From positions 1 to 64,000 of the forward strand of contig NADL03000222.1 of assembly GCA_002205965.3 (NCBI GenBank): DNA of 64,000 nt, given 5' to 3'. Both the position numbers and the translations under genes were made by a program. Source of the DNA: Kappaphycus alvarezii. Lineage: Eukaryota; Rhodophyta; Florideophyceae; Gigartinales; Solieriaceae. Numbering within the stretch: the stretch's first letter is position 1; each line of letters opens with the position of its first letter. The notes below the pieces were generated by a model, which had not been told where the DNA came from, did no database searches, and was given only the letters and a program-made list of their open reading frames with translations. Below are positions 10,135 to 21,939 of this stretch, one piece after another.

Positions 10135-11873
10135 GAGGTAGTTCAGAGGGTACTCAGCAAGGTGATCCCCTCGGTCCCTTGCTCTTTGCCCTGGCTCTCC
10201 ATCCGCTCTTGCTATCGTTACAGGAGAAGTTCTCACCTGCCCTGAACGCTTGGTACGCAGATGACGGTAACATTGTTCTTCCTCGATCCCAAGCCGCTGC
10301 TGCCATCCGTTTCATCCAGCTTGAAGGAGGTCCACCAGGTTCCAGCTCAACCTTGCCAAGACCCAAGTTTACGGCTTCTCCCTTCCAGCTCCCCTTTGGC
10401 ACTCCCTTGTCCCTTTTCAACCCCCCTGGTTTTATCGTGCTGGGATCCCCGATTGGCTCGGACGCTTTTGTTTCCCAATTTTTCGCAGGCCGCCAAAACG
10501 AAGTTGACCGCATCTTCCAATCCCTTCGAGACTTGGATGATGCTCAATTGGCTTTTCACTTACACTGCTTCTGCGCGAACGACTCCAAGGTCATGCACTG
10601 CTGCGTACGCTTCCCTCCACTCAATCTGCGGTTCTCGCCCCTAGCTTCGATCAGAAGCAGAGGGAAGCGTTCCACCAATTGCAGCTGCCATGCCCAGAGC
10701 GAGCCTGGCTCCAAGCCTCTCTCCCCTTCTCAATGGGCGGTCTAGGTCTCCTGCAAACTTCAGACATTACCGAGGCTGCATACGCAGCATCTGTAATTGA
10801 TTCTTTTGGACTTATCTCCGACCTGCTTACCCTTTCCCAGGACCGCCAATTGCAAGAGATCCCTCGGTCCGCCATCTCGCTCTTATCCTCCCGCCACCCG
10901 CAGCTGTCTTCGTCGCTTACAGCTACGGCTCTTTTCGAGCGTTGTTCATCGCCGGTCCCCGGCGAAAGGCTCCAGTCTGCGATCACAACTGAACTCATGC
11001 CATCGAAGTCCGATAGCTTGTTCTCGTCCGCGGCAGCCCACGACCGAGCACGGCTCCTCTCCGTGCGCACATCCTCCGCATCGACTGTTTTCTCTTCGGT
11101 TCCTCACCCCCACCGCGGTACGTACATGTCCTCTTCCGCCTGGAAAGTCGCTATGGCTCTACGTCTCGGCATCGCGCTATTCCCTGGATCTACTCGCTGT
11201 CCGGTCTGCTCCCGCCGCTCGGCCGACATCGCACCCATCTTAGATCCAAGTGGTCAACACGCGTTGACCTGCAAATACGAAGACGGAATGACTCGTCGTC
11301 ACCACATCCTCTGTAACGTTCTTGCTCGCTACTGCAAGGAAGTTGGGATCGTCGCCCCCGTCGAGCATCCGTTCCTCTACCAGGTTCCCAGCCCATCTGG
11401 GCATTCGGAGTCCCCCGTGCTACGAATGGATATTTACATACCCGCTGCATACGGGCTTCACAGTACCGATATCGCCGTCGACGTTACTGTTGCCCACCCC
11501 TCCGCACGCCGCCACATTTCGCCAAGTACGGTTACTGCCGGCGCCGCCGCGACACTCGCAGAGCGCGAGAAACATCCTCATTACGGCACTTACTGCAACC
11601 GAAACGATATCCTCCTCTCCCCCGTCGGGATTGATATCTATGGCGCCTTGGGCGACGACGGTAAGGCATTTTTCCGCCGCCTTGCTTCCTTCGCTGCTTC
11701 CCGTCGCGGTTCCTCCCCTCAACAGGAGCTCCGCGACTTCGTTACCCGTTTTGCATTTAGTCTCCAAATATGCAGGCGCGACAAGTTTCTACCCGCCGCC
11801 CGCATCCGTAGTTAATTTATGAATACCCTCCGAACGCCTCTGTGCGACATTGCACGACAAATAAAGATCTACC
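10135..11873 (+). pseudogene. LINE copy C: best-preserved RLE-type non-LTR retrotransposon fragment
   Basis: This is the only copy where RT and endonuclease parts are contiguous, with no LTR1 inserted. QGDPLGPLLF (10155-10187) and YADD (10254-10265) mark the reverse transcriptase. A 378-codon frame (10679-11815; its Met is internal) then carries a GGLGL block near residue 20 and a CCHC zinc cluster (C174, C177, H194, C198). The core R249-x-D251 and D268 (VDVTV) follow, the arrangement of the restriction-like endonuclease of R2/NeSL-type LINEs. Indels between 10350 and 10680 break the join to the RT. A one-base loss near 11770 changes the last 15 or so residues relative to A and D. AATAAA lies at 11860-11865. 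The whole N-terminus is absent. Confidence 0.88.
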
Positions 11874-13903
11874 ACCTACTGCGTATGCAGCCTAACCCGT
11901 ACAGTACAGTATGATACTGAAAAAAACAGTACAAAATGCAACGTTTGTCCCCATCATCCTTCGATATTCACTTAGCGGGCGCAAGTTTATTGCATATCAG
12001 ACTTCGGAAAAACTTTCAAAAAATTAAATCTTTTATAAATTTAGGAGCTGGCTCATGGTCACCATTCCAATCATGCCAAAATTCCTCGATATTGGATGAA
12101 ACTTCTTTACTTTCATTTCTTCTGTACGGAGATCAAAAAATCGGTTAAACCCCCGACCGATTCCTTCCAACAAAAAAACTACGCAGTTAGCTGTATTGGT
12201 ACACAGAAAAACTTTCATGAGTACTTCAACAAGATACCGAAGAAAGGCAAGTGACCATTTACAAAATGCTCCGATGGATGCAATCGGATGTTGCAGTCCC
12301 TCTATTAATTTTCGAAGCGCAAGTAACACAGCACAGAAAACGACCGTTCTTTCCAAATAACGAAAGTCCCAACAATTTCCCTCCACTAATCACGAAAGAG
12401 TACAGAACATCAAACATATTTTCCAGGGGACACAGATTTAACTTTCATAACGCCGTTGTTCGCTTTTCACGAGGACTTCCAGTCGAAATCCTAGTTTTAA
12501 AGGTCTCTTAACTCTACTCAAACCTTGTCATCACCCACAAAGTGCTGTCCTTCTAACTTGTTGAACCTACAGCCACGATCCTTGAACGCCAACTCCATCT
12601 CACTTACAACCTCTGTCGCCATGCCGTTACAACACTTTCCTGGCGGTCTCAACGTAATGGCCCCATCACCAATCCTACCATCATCGCCTTCACTCTGGAC
12701 AAGTAGACGAACAGATTGCACTGCCCTGGCCTGCAGACCAAATTATAATCCGTATGGCCTCAACGTTTACATCAAAATGAGCAACGCGCCACGTTTCGTT
12801 CTCGGCTTTACCTGTTTTACGTATGATAGCTTGGTCATCCGTCTTCCGGGTCAAGCTATTTATCTATGGATTCTAAACATGGGGCTAACCGCAAACTTTA
12901 TCAAGTATCGCCCGCGCCGGAACTCCGCGGAATCTGATTATCGCGGCAAAGTAAAGGAAAATATGGATGATTTGACAAGGTCAGTTAACAATCCGGATTG
13001 CCGTGTAGAGCTACATCACGACGATACAGGTTCATGGCCCGGGCAGCATTTCCAAGTCGATGCGGTGGTAGGTAAGCGTAGTGAGGATAACATGTTGACA
13101 GTTGATTTGTCCATGGTCGTTTGGCGCCAAGAAGCGATTCAATTCGGTGCACAAACAGGGGGTACTGAGTCTGTCGCTACGCAAGGGCGCGCAGGTGGAA
13201 TGGAAAACAGTAATATGGCTGTGGAGTCCCGCGGTGATGCGTGGACGTCGATGGGGTCATTGCCACCTGTACCATCGGACTGCTCGAGTCTAATTATGGA
13301 GGACCAGTCGTATTGGATGGACTAGTCCCAGCTTACAGTGTAAGCACATTCCAAGAGATTGAGAGGGCCTCTTCAGTTTAAATTGTTTGCAGTTTGCTGA
13401 CTGCTGTGATCATGTAAGCGAGAAATGTCTATTGATCCAGTTGTAACACGGATAATTGAAGAAGTAAAGAAGTTACTTTGGCTCAAATATTTCTTGGCTG
13501 GAATGGGCTGCATCTTCCAGTTGAATTGCCAACTCACTAATCACGCGGCCATCGTAATGGGGAAAGGTTTGGGTGTTTCACTCTTGGAGGATATATCCGA
13601 TCCATCTTAATTGTCGGGTGGCTTCATGTTCATACTTTAAAGCTGCCCTAGCTTTCAGCCCTGCGGAGATTCGCGATAGACAGATCCCTTATTTTCCCCT
13701 CGCAAAGGAAGAATAATCAGAGACTGGATTTCGAGAGTGGGTGAGGAATGGGCCCCTGAGGGAGAAAACAGCAGCTTAAGAGTTGCGCTTATCCAAACGA
13801 CAGGGGAAAGGTTTGGGTGTTTTATGCTTGGAAGATACATCTGATCTATCCCATGGTTTTCCAGAAAACCACAATCGACTCAAAAACGCTATACCGACAC
13901 AGG
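11874..13903. other. Segment X, copy C
   Basis: Third copy of the unknown segment. It keeps the 266-codon plus frame at 12525-13325, the 61-codon plus frame at 13425-13610 and the 117-codon minus frame at 12033-12386. No known family recognised. Confidence 0.6.
12525..13325 (+). CDS. Hypothetical 266-residue ORF in segment X (copy C)
   Basis: Identical in translation to the frame at 8120-8920, as expected for a recent duplicate. No domain, signal peptide or zinc cluster is visible. Function unknown; a chance open frame cannot be excluded. Confidence 0.3.
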   Translation: MSSPTKCCPSNLLNLQPRSLNANSISLTTSVAMPLQHFPGGLNVMAPSPILPSSPSLWTSRRTDCTALACRPNYNPYGLNVYIKMSNAPRFVLGFTCFTYDSLVIRLPGQAIYLWILNMGLTANFIKYRPRRNSAESDYRGKVKENMDDLTRSVNNPDCRVELHHDDTGSWPGQHFQVDAVVGKRSEDNMLTVDLSMVVWRQEAIQFGAQTGGTESVATQGRAGGMENSNMAVESRGDAWTSMGSLPPVPSDCSSLIMEDQSYWMD

Positions 13904-14539
13904 TGTTAGGCGCGTGCTGATAGGAACGGATTTTTTGTCGCCGTCATCTACAGACCTTTAGTTTACTGTACTACCTCTCCTTGTCCAAATTTGCTTATAG
14001 TTCCGGTCCTTCCTCGTCCTCCCTGAACCTCGCTTATCATTACCGCGGTCCTCTCCAAATTTACTTCCATTTTATCTAGATATTTCTATACTGTATCTAA
14101 CCCCCTGAATCGATCCGGAATCAAGTTCTTTTTTCCCTTTTTGCTTACATCCTCCTCCAAATACGCTTATTTGAGAAAAAGAGCGCAAATGCACTACAAC
14201 AAAATCCCTTACAGATTTATTTTACCTATTCGTAATCCACAGAACCTGCCCCGGGAGCCTATATAAACCCTTTTATTCCAAGTTTTAGACGTCCCTGGGC
14301 ATTTTGCTCATCACTTCTCTCCCCCACACACCCCACACCCCCTCCATTACCTCCAACTCCCCAATCCTACCAAAATGACCAATCTACGCCCCTCGAAAGT
14401 CATTTCCAAAAATCACCATCCCCGCCCCCTGACCTCTTATCCCCTATTCCCTTTCGGACCTACTGACCGCGAGGACTACCTGCGCCGGCAAACCAAGGCA
14501 AAGATAATCCAATTCGTGGGTCGCCTTTTCATTGACGAT
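13904..14539 (+). mobile_element. LTR2, 5' part, copy C
   Basis: TGTTAGGCGCG start, TATATAAA box and ATG at 14375 as in copies A and B. It is cut at GAGGTAG (14540-14546), where LINE RT motif B begins. Confidence 0.85.
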
Positions 14540-14736
14540 GAGGTAGTTCAGAGGGTACTCAGCAAGGTGATCCCCTCGGTCCCTTGCTCTTTGCCCTGGC
14601 TCTCCATCCGCTCTTGCTATCGTTACAGGAGAAGTTTCACCTGCCCTGAACGCTTGGTACGCAGATGACGGTAACATTGTTCTTCCTCGATCCCAAGCCG
14701 CTGCTGCCATCCGTTTCATCCAGCTTGAAGGAGGTC
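14540..14736 (+). pseudogene. LINE RT core fragment (end of unit C)
   Basis: Motifs QGDPLGPLLF and YADD (14658-14669) are present, with one base lost between them relative to copies A and B. The fragment ends at the AGGTC target site (14732-14736) followed by LTR1b; the ORF resumes at 16261. Confidence 0.88.
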
Positions 14737-16260
14737 TGTAATACAAAAAATGGTCCTCCCCTCATTTAATACAGGAAATGGTCCTCCCTTCACGTAATAC
14801 AGGAAATGGTCCTCCCTTCACGTAAGACAGGAAATGGTCCTCCCCTCGTGTAATCCAGCAACCTACAACGATCCCGCCCCTAACTTCTCCAACCGTCATT
14901 TCCAAATTTACTTCCATTTTATCTAGATATTTTTATACTGTATTTAACCCTCTGAATCGACCCCGAATCAAGTCCCTTTTCCCTTTTAGCTTACCTCCTC
15001 CTCCAAATTCGCCTTTTTTGAGAAGAAGGGCGCAAATGCACTATTGCAAAATCCCTTGCAGATTTATTTTACCTATTCCTAATCTATAGAACCTGCCCCG
15101 GGAGCCTATTTAAACCCCTTTATTCTAAGTTCCAAATGCCCCCGATCATTTTACTCATCACCCCTCTCCCCCCACACACCCAAAGCACCCCACATTGCCT
15201 CCTGTTCCCCAACTTCTATCACAATGAGCAACCTTCGCCCCTCTGTCCCTATTTCCAAAAACCGCCCTTCCCGTTCCATCAATGGCCTTCGTCTCGCCGC
15301 CTACGGGCCAACCGATGCCGACGACTACATCCGGCGGCAAACAAAGAAGCAAATCATCGAGTTCGTGCGCCGCCTCTTCATAGAAGAAGAAGCGAGGGAG
15401 GTAAGTCCGGGAGAGGCTGAGAAGGTCGAGGAGGAGAGCGGGAGTCCTTCGAGGAATGGTTAGCCCCTGAGCTAGTGTACGAGGATCAGGAAGATGAGGA
15501 TGAGGAGGATGAGGAGGATGAGGAGGATGAGGAGGATGAGGATGAGGAAGAAGAGGATGAGGAGGAGAGGAGGAGGAGGATGAGGAAGATGAGGCAACAG
15601 GGGGCATGGAAAGTGTTGGACCGGTGGGGCCTGGAATAGAGAGTATGGATCAAGTTGTGCCCACGATGGAACCGGATGGAGATATCTTTAGTAGTCTAGA
15701 TATCTCCCAGGGGGAAATAGAGAGTTGTGAGCCATTCGCAGATATTTGTGGGGACTGCTTGGACAGCATGGATATTTTAGAGGAGTTGTTTGGATCTGAT
15801 TTAGAGAATGGGAAATAAGAGGACCAAATTAATTGTTAGTTTCTTAAGTATCTTTTGCTTAGAGTATATTGTCCACACAAAGTATTTTTATGCATTTCTT
15901 AGTATCTTCTGTAGTTTTGTTCGGACTTTAGGGGTAGCCAAAAGTCTATATAAGCTGAGTAAACTGCTTCCTCATGGAGAGGTCAAGCAAGTTGGCAGAC
16001 AACTTCAAGCCAAGTCCCGAGTAGTAGGAAGTTGAGAGTCAACTTCAGACCCAAGAAAACTTTTTCTTACGCTAGTCGCAGAGCGTCGGTGGTAGACCCT
16101 GCCCCTTTTATACTTGCTTGTAGCTTCCTCAACTCTCTTCTATATACACTCCCTTTTGTTCGTTCAACAATACCACGGCAGCACTTTTGTCGCTCGCAAC
16201 ACCTCCTTCTCAGGGTAATTGGTTCTGAGGATCTCCTCATCCGCCGATTTACCCATATCA
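14737..16260 (+). mobile_element. Solo LTR1, copy b
   Basis: TGTAATAC...ATATCA, about 1524 bp, flanked by the same AGGTC duplication (14732-14736, 16261-16265) at the same LINE site as LTR1a. It has four 28-bp repeats (14748-14859), a TATTTAAA box, the acidic ORF region from ATG 15224 to the stop at 15816-15818, a second TATA box, and the shared 3' block. The shared insertion site shows that LTR1a and LTR1b were multiplied with the unit and are not independent insertions. The ORF has a small number of breaks. Confidence 0.93.
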
Positions 16261-17808
16261 AGGTCCACCAGGGTTCCAGCTCAACCTTGCCAAGACCCAA
16301 GTTTACGGCTTCTCCCCTTCCAGCTCCCCTTTGGCACTCCCTTGTCCCTTTTCAACCCCCCTGGTTTTATCGTGCTGGGATCCCCGATTGGCTCGGACGC
16401 TTTTGTTTCCCAATTTTTCGCAGGCCGCCAAAACGAAGTTGACCGCATCTTCCAATCCCTTCGAGACTTGGATGATGCTCAATTGGCTTTTCACTTACAC
16501 TGCTTCTTGCGCGAACGACTCCAAGGTCATGCACTGCTGCGTACGCTTCCCTCCACTCAATCTGCGGTTCTCGCCCCTAGCTTCGATCAGAAGCAGAGGG
16601 AAGCGTTCCACCAATTGCAGCTGCCATGCCCAGAGCGAGCCTGGCTCCAAGCCTCTCTCCCCTTCTCAATGGGCGGTCTAGGTCTCCTGCAAACTTCAGA
16701 CATTACCGAGGCTGCATACGCAGCATCTGTAATTGATTCTTTTGGACTTATCTCCGACCTGCTTACCCTTTCCCAGGACCGCCAATTGCAAGAGATCCCT
16801 CGGTCCGCCATCTCGCTCTTATCCTCCCGCCACCCGCAGCTGTCTTCGTCGCTTACAGCTACGGCTCTTTTCGAGCGTTGTTCATCGCCGGTCCCGGCGA
16901 AAGGCTCCAGTCTGCGATCACAACTGAACTCATGCCATCGAAGTCCGATAGCTTGTTCTCGTCCGCGGCAGCCCACGACGAGCACGGCTCCTCTCCGTGC
17001 GCACATCCTCCGCATCGACTGTTTTCTCTTCGGTTCCTCACCCCCACCGCGGTACGTACATGTCCTCTTCCGCCTGGAAAGTCGCTATGGCTCTACGTCT
17101 CGGCATCGCGCTATTCCCTGGATCTACTCGCTGTCCGGTCTGCTCCCGCCGCTCGGCCGACATCGCACCCATCTTAGATCCAAGTGGTCAACACGCGTTG
17201 ACCTGCAAATACGAAGACGGAATGACTCGTCGTCACCACATCCTCTGTAACGTTCTTGCTCGCTACTGCAAGGAAGTTGGGATCGTCGCCCCCGTCGAGC
17301 ATCCGTTCCTCTACCAGGTTCCCAGCCCATCTGGGCATTCGGAGTCCCCCGTGCTACGAATGGATATTTACATACCCGCTGCATACGGCTTCACAGTACC
17401 GATATCGCCTCGACGTTACTGTTGCCCACCCCTCCGCACGCCGCCACATTTCGCCAAGTACGGTTACTGCCGGCGCCGCCGCGACACTCGCAGAGCGCGA
17501 GAAACATCCTCATTACGGCACTTACTGCAACCGAAACGATATCCTCCTCTCCCCCGTCGGGATTGATATCTATGGCGCCTTGGGCGACGACGGTAAGGCA
17601 TTTTTCCGCCGCCTTGCTTCCTTCGCTGCTTCCCGTCGCGGTTCCTCCCCTCAACAGGAGCTCCGCGACTTCGTTACCCGTTTTGCATTTAGTCTCCAAA
17701 TAATGCAGGCGCGACAAGTTTCTACCCGCCGCCCGCATCCGTAGTTAATTTATGAATACCCTCCGAACGCCTCTGTGCGACATTGCACGACAAATAAAGA
17801 TCTACCAC
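16261..17808 (+). pseudogene. LINE copy D: RT C-terminal part and RLE domain, broken
   Basis: This copy keeps the frame through the region after YADD that A-C have lost. A 343-codon frame entering from the LTR (16219-17250) reads through NPPGFIVLGSPIGSDAFV, the LRERL...ALLRTLP block and GGLGL. Indels then displace the CCHC cluster (about 17131-17206) and the endonuclease core (about 17356-17410, where a base of GTCGAC is lost). The C-terminus in frame 17256-17744 ends at TAG, probably the ancestral end. Comparing D with C shows which changes are private to each copy. Confidence 0.86.
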
Positions 17809-19838
17809 CTACTGCGTATGCAGCCTAACCCGTACAGTACAGTATGATACTGAAAAAAACAGTACAAAATGCAACGTTTGTCCCATCATCCTTCGATATT
17901 CACTTAGCGGGCGCAAGTTTATTGCATATCAGACTTCGGAAAAACTTTCAAAAAATTAAATCTTTTATAAATTTAGGAGCTGGCTCATGGTCACCATTCC
18001 AATCATGCCAAAATTCCTCGATATTGGATGAAACTTCTTTACTTTCATTTCTTCTGTACGGAGATCAAAAAATCGGTTAAACCCCCGACCGATTCCTTCC
18101 AACAAAAAAACTACGCAGTTAGCTGTATTGGTACACAGAAAAACTTTCATGAGTACTTCAACAAGATACCGAAGAAAGGCAAGTGACCATTTACAAATGC
18201 TCCGATGGATGCAATCGGATGTTGCAGTCCCTCTATTAATTTTCGAAGCGCAAGTAACACAGCACAGAAAACGACCGTTCTTTCCAAATAACGAAAGTCC
18301 CAACAATTTCCCTCCACTAATCACGAAAGAGTACAGAACATCAAACATATTTTCCAGGGGACACAGATTTAAACTTTCATAACGCCGTTGTGTTCGCTTT
18401 TCACGAGGACTTCCAGTCGAAATCCTAGTTTTAAAGGTCTCTTAACTCTACTCAAACCTTGTCATCACCCACAAAGTGCTGTCCTTACTACTTGTTGAAC
18501 CTACAGCCACGATCCTTGAAGCGCCAACTCCATCTCACTTACAACCTCTGTCGCCATGCCGTTACAACACTTTCCTGGCGCGTCAACGTAATGGCCCCAT
18601 CAACCAATCCTACCATCATCGCCTTCACTCTCTGGACAAGTAGACGAACAGATTGCACTGCCTGGCCTGCAGACCAAATTATAATCCGTATGGCCTCAAC
18701 GTTTACATCAAAAATGAGCAACGCGCCACGTTTCGTTCTCGGCTTTACCTGTTTTACGTATGATAGCTTGGTCATCCGTCTTCCGGGTCAAGCTATTTAT
18801 CTATGGATTCTAAACATGGGGGCTAACCGCAAACTTTATCAAGTATCGCCCGCGCCGGAACTCCGCGGAATCTGATTATCGCGGCAAAGTAAAGGAAAAT
18901 ATGGATGATTTGACAAGGTCAGTTAACAATCCGGATTGCCGTGTAGAGCTACATCACGACGATACAGGTTCATGGCCCGGGCAGCATTTCCAAGTCGATG
19001 CGGTGGTAGGTAAGCGTAGTGAGGATAACATGTTGACAGTTGATTTGTCCATGGTCGTTTGGCGCCAAGAAGCGATTCAATTCGGTGCACAAACAGGGGG
19101 TACTGAGTCTGTCGCTACGCAAGGGCGCGCAGGTGGAATGGAAAACAGTAATATGGCTGTGGAGTCCCGCGGTGCGTGGACGTCGATGGGGTCATTGCCA
19201 CCTGTACCATCGGACTGCTCGAGTCTAATTATGGAGACCAGTCGTATTGGATGGACTAGTCCCAGCTTACAGTGTAAGCACATTCCAAGAGATTGAGAGG
19301 GCCTCTTCAGTTTAAATTGTTTGCAGTTTGCTGACTGCTGTGATCATGTAAGCGAGAAATGTCTATTGATCCAGTTGTAACACGGATAATTGAAGAAGTA
19401 AAGAAGTTACTTTGGCTCAAATATTTCTTGGCTGGAATGGGCTGCATCTTCCAGTTGAATTGCCAACTCACTAATCACGCGGCCATCGTAATGGGGAAAG
19501 GTTGGGTGTTTCACTCTTGGAGGATATATCCGATCCATCTTAATTGTCGGGTGGCTTCATGTTCATACTTTAAAGCTGCCCTAGCTTTCAGCCCTGCGGA
19601 GATTCGCGATAGACAGATCCCTTATTTTCCCCTCGCAAAGGAAGAATAATCAGAGACTGGATTTCGAGAGTGGGTGAGGAATGGGCCCCTGAGGGAGAAA
19701 ACAGCAGCTTAAGAGTTGCGCTTATCCAAACGACAGGGGAAAGGTTTGGGTGTTTTATGCTTGGAAGATACATCTGATCTATCCCATGGTTTTCCAGAAA
19801 ACCACAATCGACTCAAAAACGCTATATACCGACACAGG
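17809..19838. other. Segment X, copy D
   Basis: Fourth copy, with more private indels than A-C, so neither the 266-codon nor the 117-codon frame stays open. It ends at ACAGG just before LTR2, as in the other units. Confidence 0.6.
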
Positions 19839-21361
19839 TGTTAGGCGCGTGCTGATAGGAACGGATTTTTTTGTCGCCGTCATCTACAGACCTTTAGTTT
19901 ACTGTACTACCTCTCCTTGTCCAAATTTGCTTATAGTTCCGGTCCTTCCTCGTCCCCCTGAACCTCGCTTATCATTACCGCGGTCCTCTCCAATTTTACT
20001 TCCATTTTATCTAGATATTTCTATACTGTATCTAACCCCTGAATCGATCCGGAATCAAGTTCTTTTTTCCCTTTTTGCTTACATCCTCCTCCAAATACGC
20101 TTATTTGAGAAAAAGAGCGCAAATGCACTACAACAAAATCCCTTACAGATTTATTTTACCTATTCGTAATCCACAGAACCTGCCCCGGGAGCCTATATAA
20201 ACCCTTTATTCCAAGTTTTAGACGTCCTGGGCATTTTGCTCATCACTTCTCTCCCCCACACACCCCACCCCCCATTACCTCCACTCCCAATCCTACCAAA
20301 ATGACCAATCTACGCCCCTCGAAAGTCATTTCCAAAAATCACCATCCCGCCCCTGACCTCTTATCCCCTATTCCCTTTCGGACCTACTGACCGCGAGGAC
20401 TACCTGCGCGCGGCAAACCAAGGCAAAGATAATCCAATTCGTGGGTCGCCTTTTTATTGAGGATAATACGGAGGAGGTAGCTAAGGGCTGAATTGGTTCA
20501 TCGAGAAGGAGCTGAGGAGGTTTTCGAGGAATGGGTAGCCCCTGTGTGGGTCAACGAGTTTAATAACGAGGATGAGGAGGTATAGGAGGAAAAGGAGGAA
20601 AAGAAGGATGAATGGGAGGAAAAGGAGGATGACGAGGAGGACGGGGAGGAAGGGGAGGATGATGACAACGAAGAGGACGAAGACGAGTTGAATGAGGGAA
20701 CATGGGGCACGGAAAGTGTTCGACTGGTTAGGCCTTGACTGGAGAGTATGGAACAAGTAGTGCCGATGCTGGAACCGAATGGAGATATCTTTAGTAGTTT
20801 AGATATCTCCCAGGAGGGAATAGAGAGCTATGAGTCGTTCACAAATATTTGTGGGACTGCTTGGGCAGCATGGATGTTTTAGAGTAGTTGCTTGGATCTG
20901 ATTTAGAGAATGGGAAATAAGAGGACCTCATTGATTGTTAGTTTCTTAAGTATCTTTTGTTCAGAGTATATCATCCACACAAATTGTGTCTGTGCATTTC
21001 CTGATTCCTTCTGTAGTTTTGTTCGGACTTTAGGGGTAGCCAAAAGTCTATATAAACTGAGTAAACTGCTTCCTCATGGAGAGGTCAAGCAAGTTTGCAG
21101 ACAACTTCAAGCCAAGTCCCGAGTAGTAGGAAGTTGAGAGTCAACTTCAGACCCAAGAAAACTTTTTCTTACGCTAGTCGCAGAGCGTCGGTGGAAGACC
21201 CTGCCCCTTTTATACTTGCTTTTAGCTTTCGCAACTCTCTTCTATATACACTCCCTTTTGTTCGTGCAACAATACCACGGTAGCACTTTTGTCGCTCGCA
21301 ACACCTCCTTTTTGGGTAGTTAGTTCTAAGTATCTATTCTTCCGACGATGTACCCCTATCA
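19839..21361 (+). mobile_element. Full-length solo LTR2 at the right edge of the array
   Basis: It starts TGTTAGGCGCG and ends CCCCTATCA, about 1523 bp. The 5-bp flanks ACAGG (19834-19838) and ACAGT (21362-21366) match at four of five bases, a possible decayed target-site duplication. Parts: TATATAAA box, ATG at 20301 opening the acidic ORF region (to the stop near 20918-20920; broken), the second TATA-like block, and the same R/U5-like 3' end as LTR1. In units A-C this LTR is cut part way, so D shows the original right side of the duplicated segment. Confidence 0.87.
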
Positions 21362-21407
21362 ACAGTTATGGGGAAGGAAATATGCTCCCTAAAATGCTGC
21401 CTTCCGG
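21362..21407. other. Short unassigned gap
   Basis: Nothing recognised between the LTR2 end and the fragment that follows. Confidence 0.4.
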
Positions 21408-21939
21408 GCAGCCATCAAGCAGGCCACATTGTACATGACGGCTGCTGCAGCGTGCCTTTGCATCAAAACCCCCGAACCTTTCCGTACGTTTCCAATGCCC
21501 TCACGGCCACGTTCCTTGCAAGGTCATTTAGCACTGCAAATGCATCCAGGTACACAGGAAGGTAAAGCAGAGCTACCACTTGGACGACCAAACGTGTGAG
21601 CCAGGTCAGGCCACCAGTTTGAAAGGCATATAGGCGATGAGTACTTCGTGCGCATGGTGCCGATCCGTCAAGCGTACAGATTTTACCCACCGCGACATTC
21701 CGTACAATATACGTATTGTGCAAACAGCTGGTGCTGAGCACAAATCGGGCAAATAGCGCTAACAGCAGGCACAGCGACCCGTACAATGTACGGATGCTGC
21801 TTTTCGCCTCTGCGCACATCTTCAACCTCACGTTCCGGATAGGGTTGAGCCGAAGATAAAACACCCAGCTGGGATGGCGACACGATACCCGGCGCGACCA
21901 TCCATCTACTTCCATCACACGGCCAAACCGGTGTACCAC
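21408..21939 (-). pseudogene. Fragment of an unrecognised coding family (AAAAVM family), copy 1
   Basis: On the minus strand the frame reads VLMQRHAAAAVMYNVACLM, matching fragments at 51533-51656 (minus) and 35217-35275 (plus). Differences between copies fall largely at third codon positions, so this is the true coding strand. Upstream on the same strand a 158-codon frame (21463-21939) contains an LARNVAVRALETYGKV block that also matches the 51-kb copy. A one-base shift separates the two blocks here. Two hydrophobic stretches in the 158-residue frame could be membrane segments. I do not know the family. Confidence 0.45.

Larger units (their letters stand above)
1..20480 (+). repeat. Four-copy tandem array of a 4.4-kb composite unit
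   Basis: Four near-identical head-to-tail units are visible: A (10-4414), B (5926-about 10331), C (about 10332-14736) and D (16261-about 20460). The spacing between equivalent points in B and C is about 4.40 kb. A to B and C to D are longer by exactly one inserted solo LTR of about 1.5 kb. Each unit runs LINE 3' part, segment X, LTR2 5' part, then LINE reverse-transcriptase start, which continues into the next unit. Unit D instead runs on into a full-length LTR2, so the array's right edge lies there. The left edge is outside the window. Copies differ mainly by single-base indels. Confidence 0.93.

Noticed and set aside
10332-14736. The 4.4-kb unit as a single mobile element
   Set aside because: Its ends fall inside an LTR and inside a reverse-transcriptase ORF, without terminal repeats or target duplications. 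Segmental tandem duplication explains it better.
15158-15607. Minus-strand frame rich in Ser/Pro/His across the acidic tract
   Set aside because: It is the reverse complement of the GAG/GAT tract, which gives low-complexity Ser/Pro/His translation. The plus-strand frame is the one conserved between LTR families.
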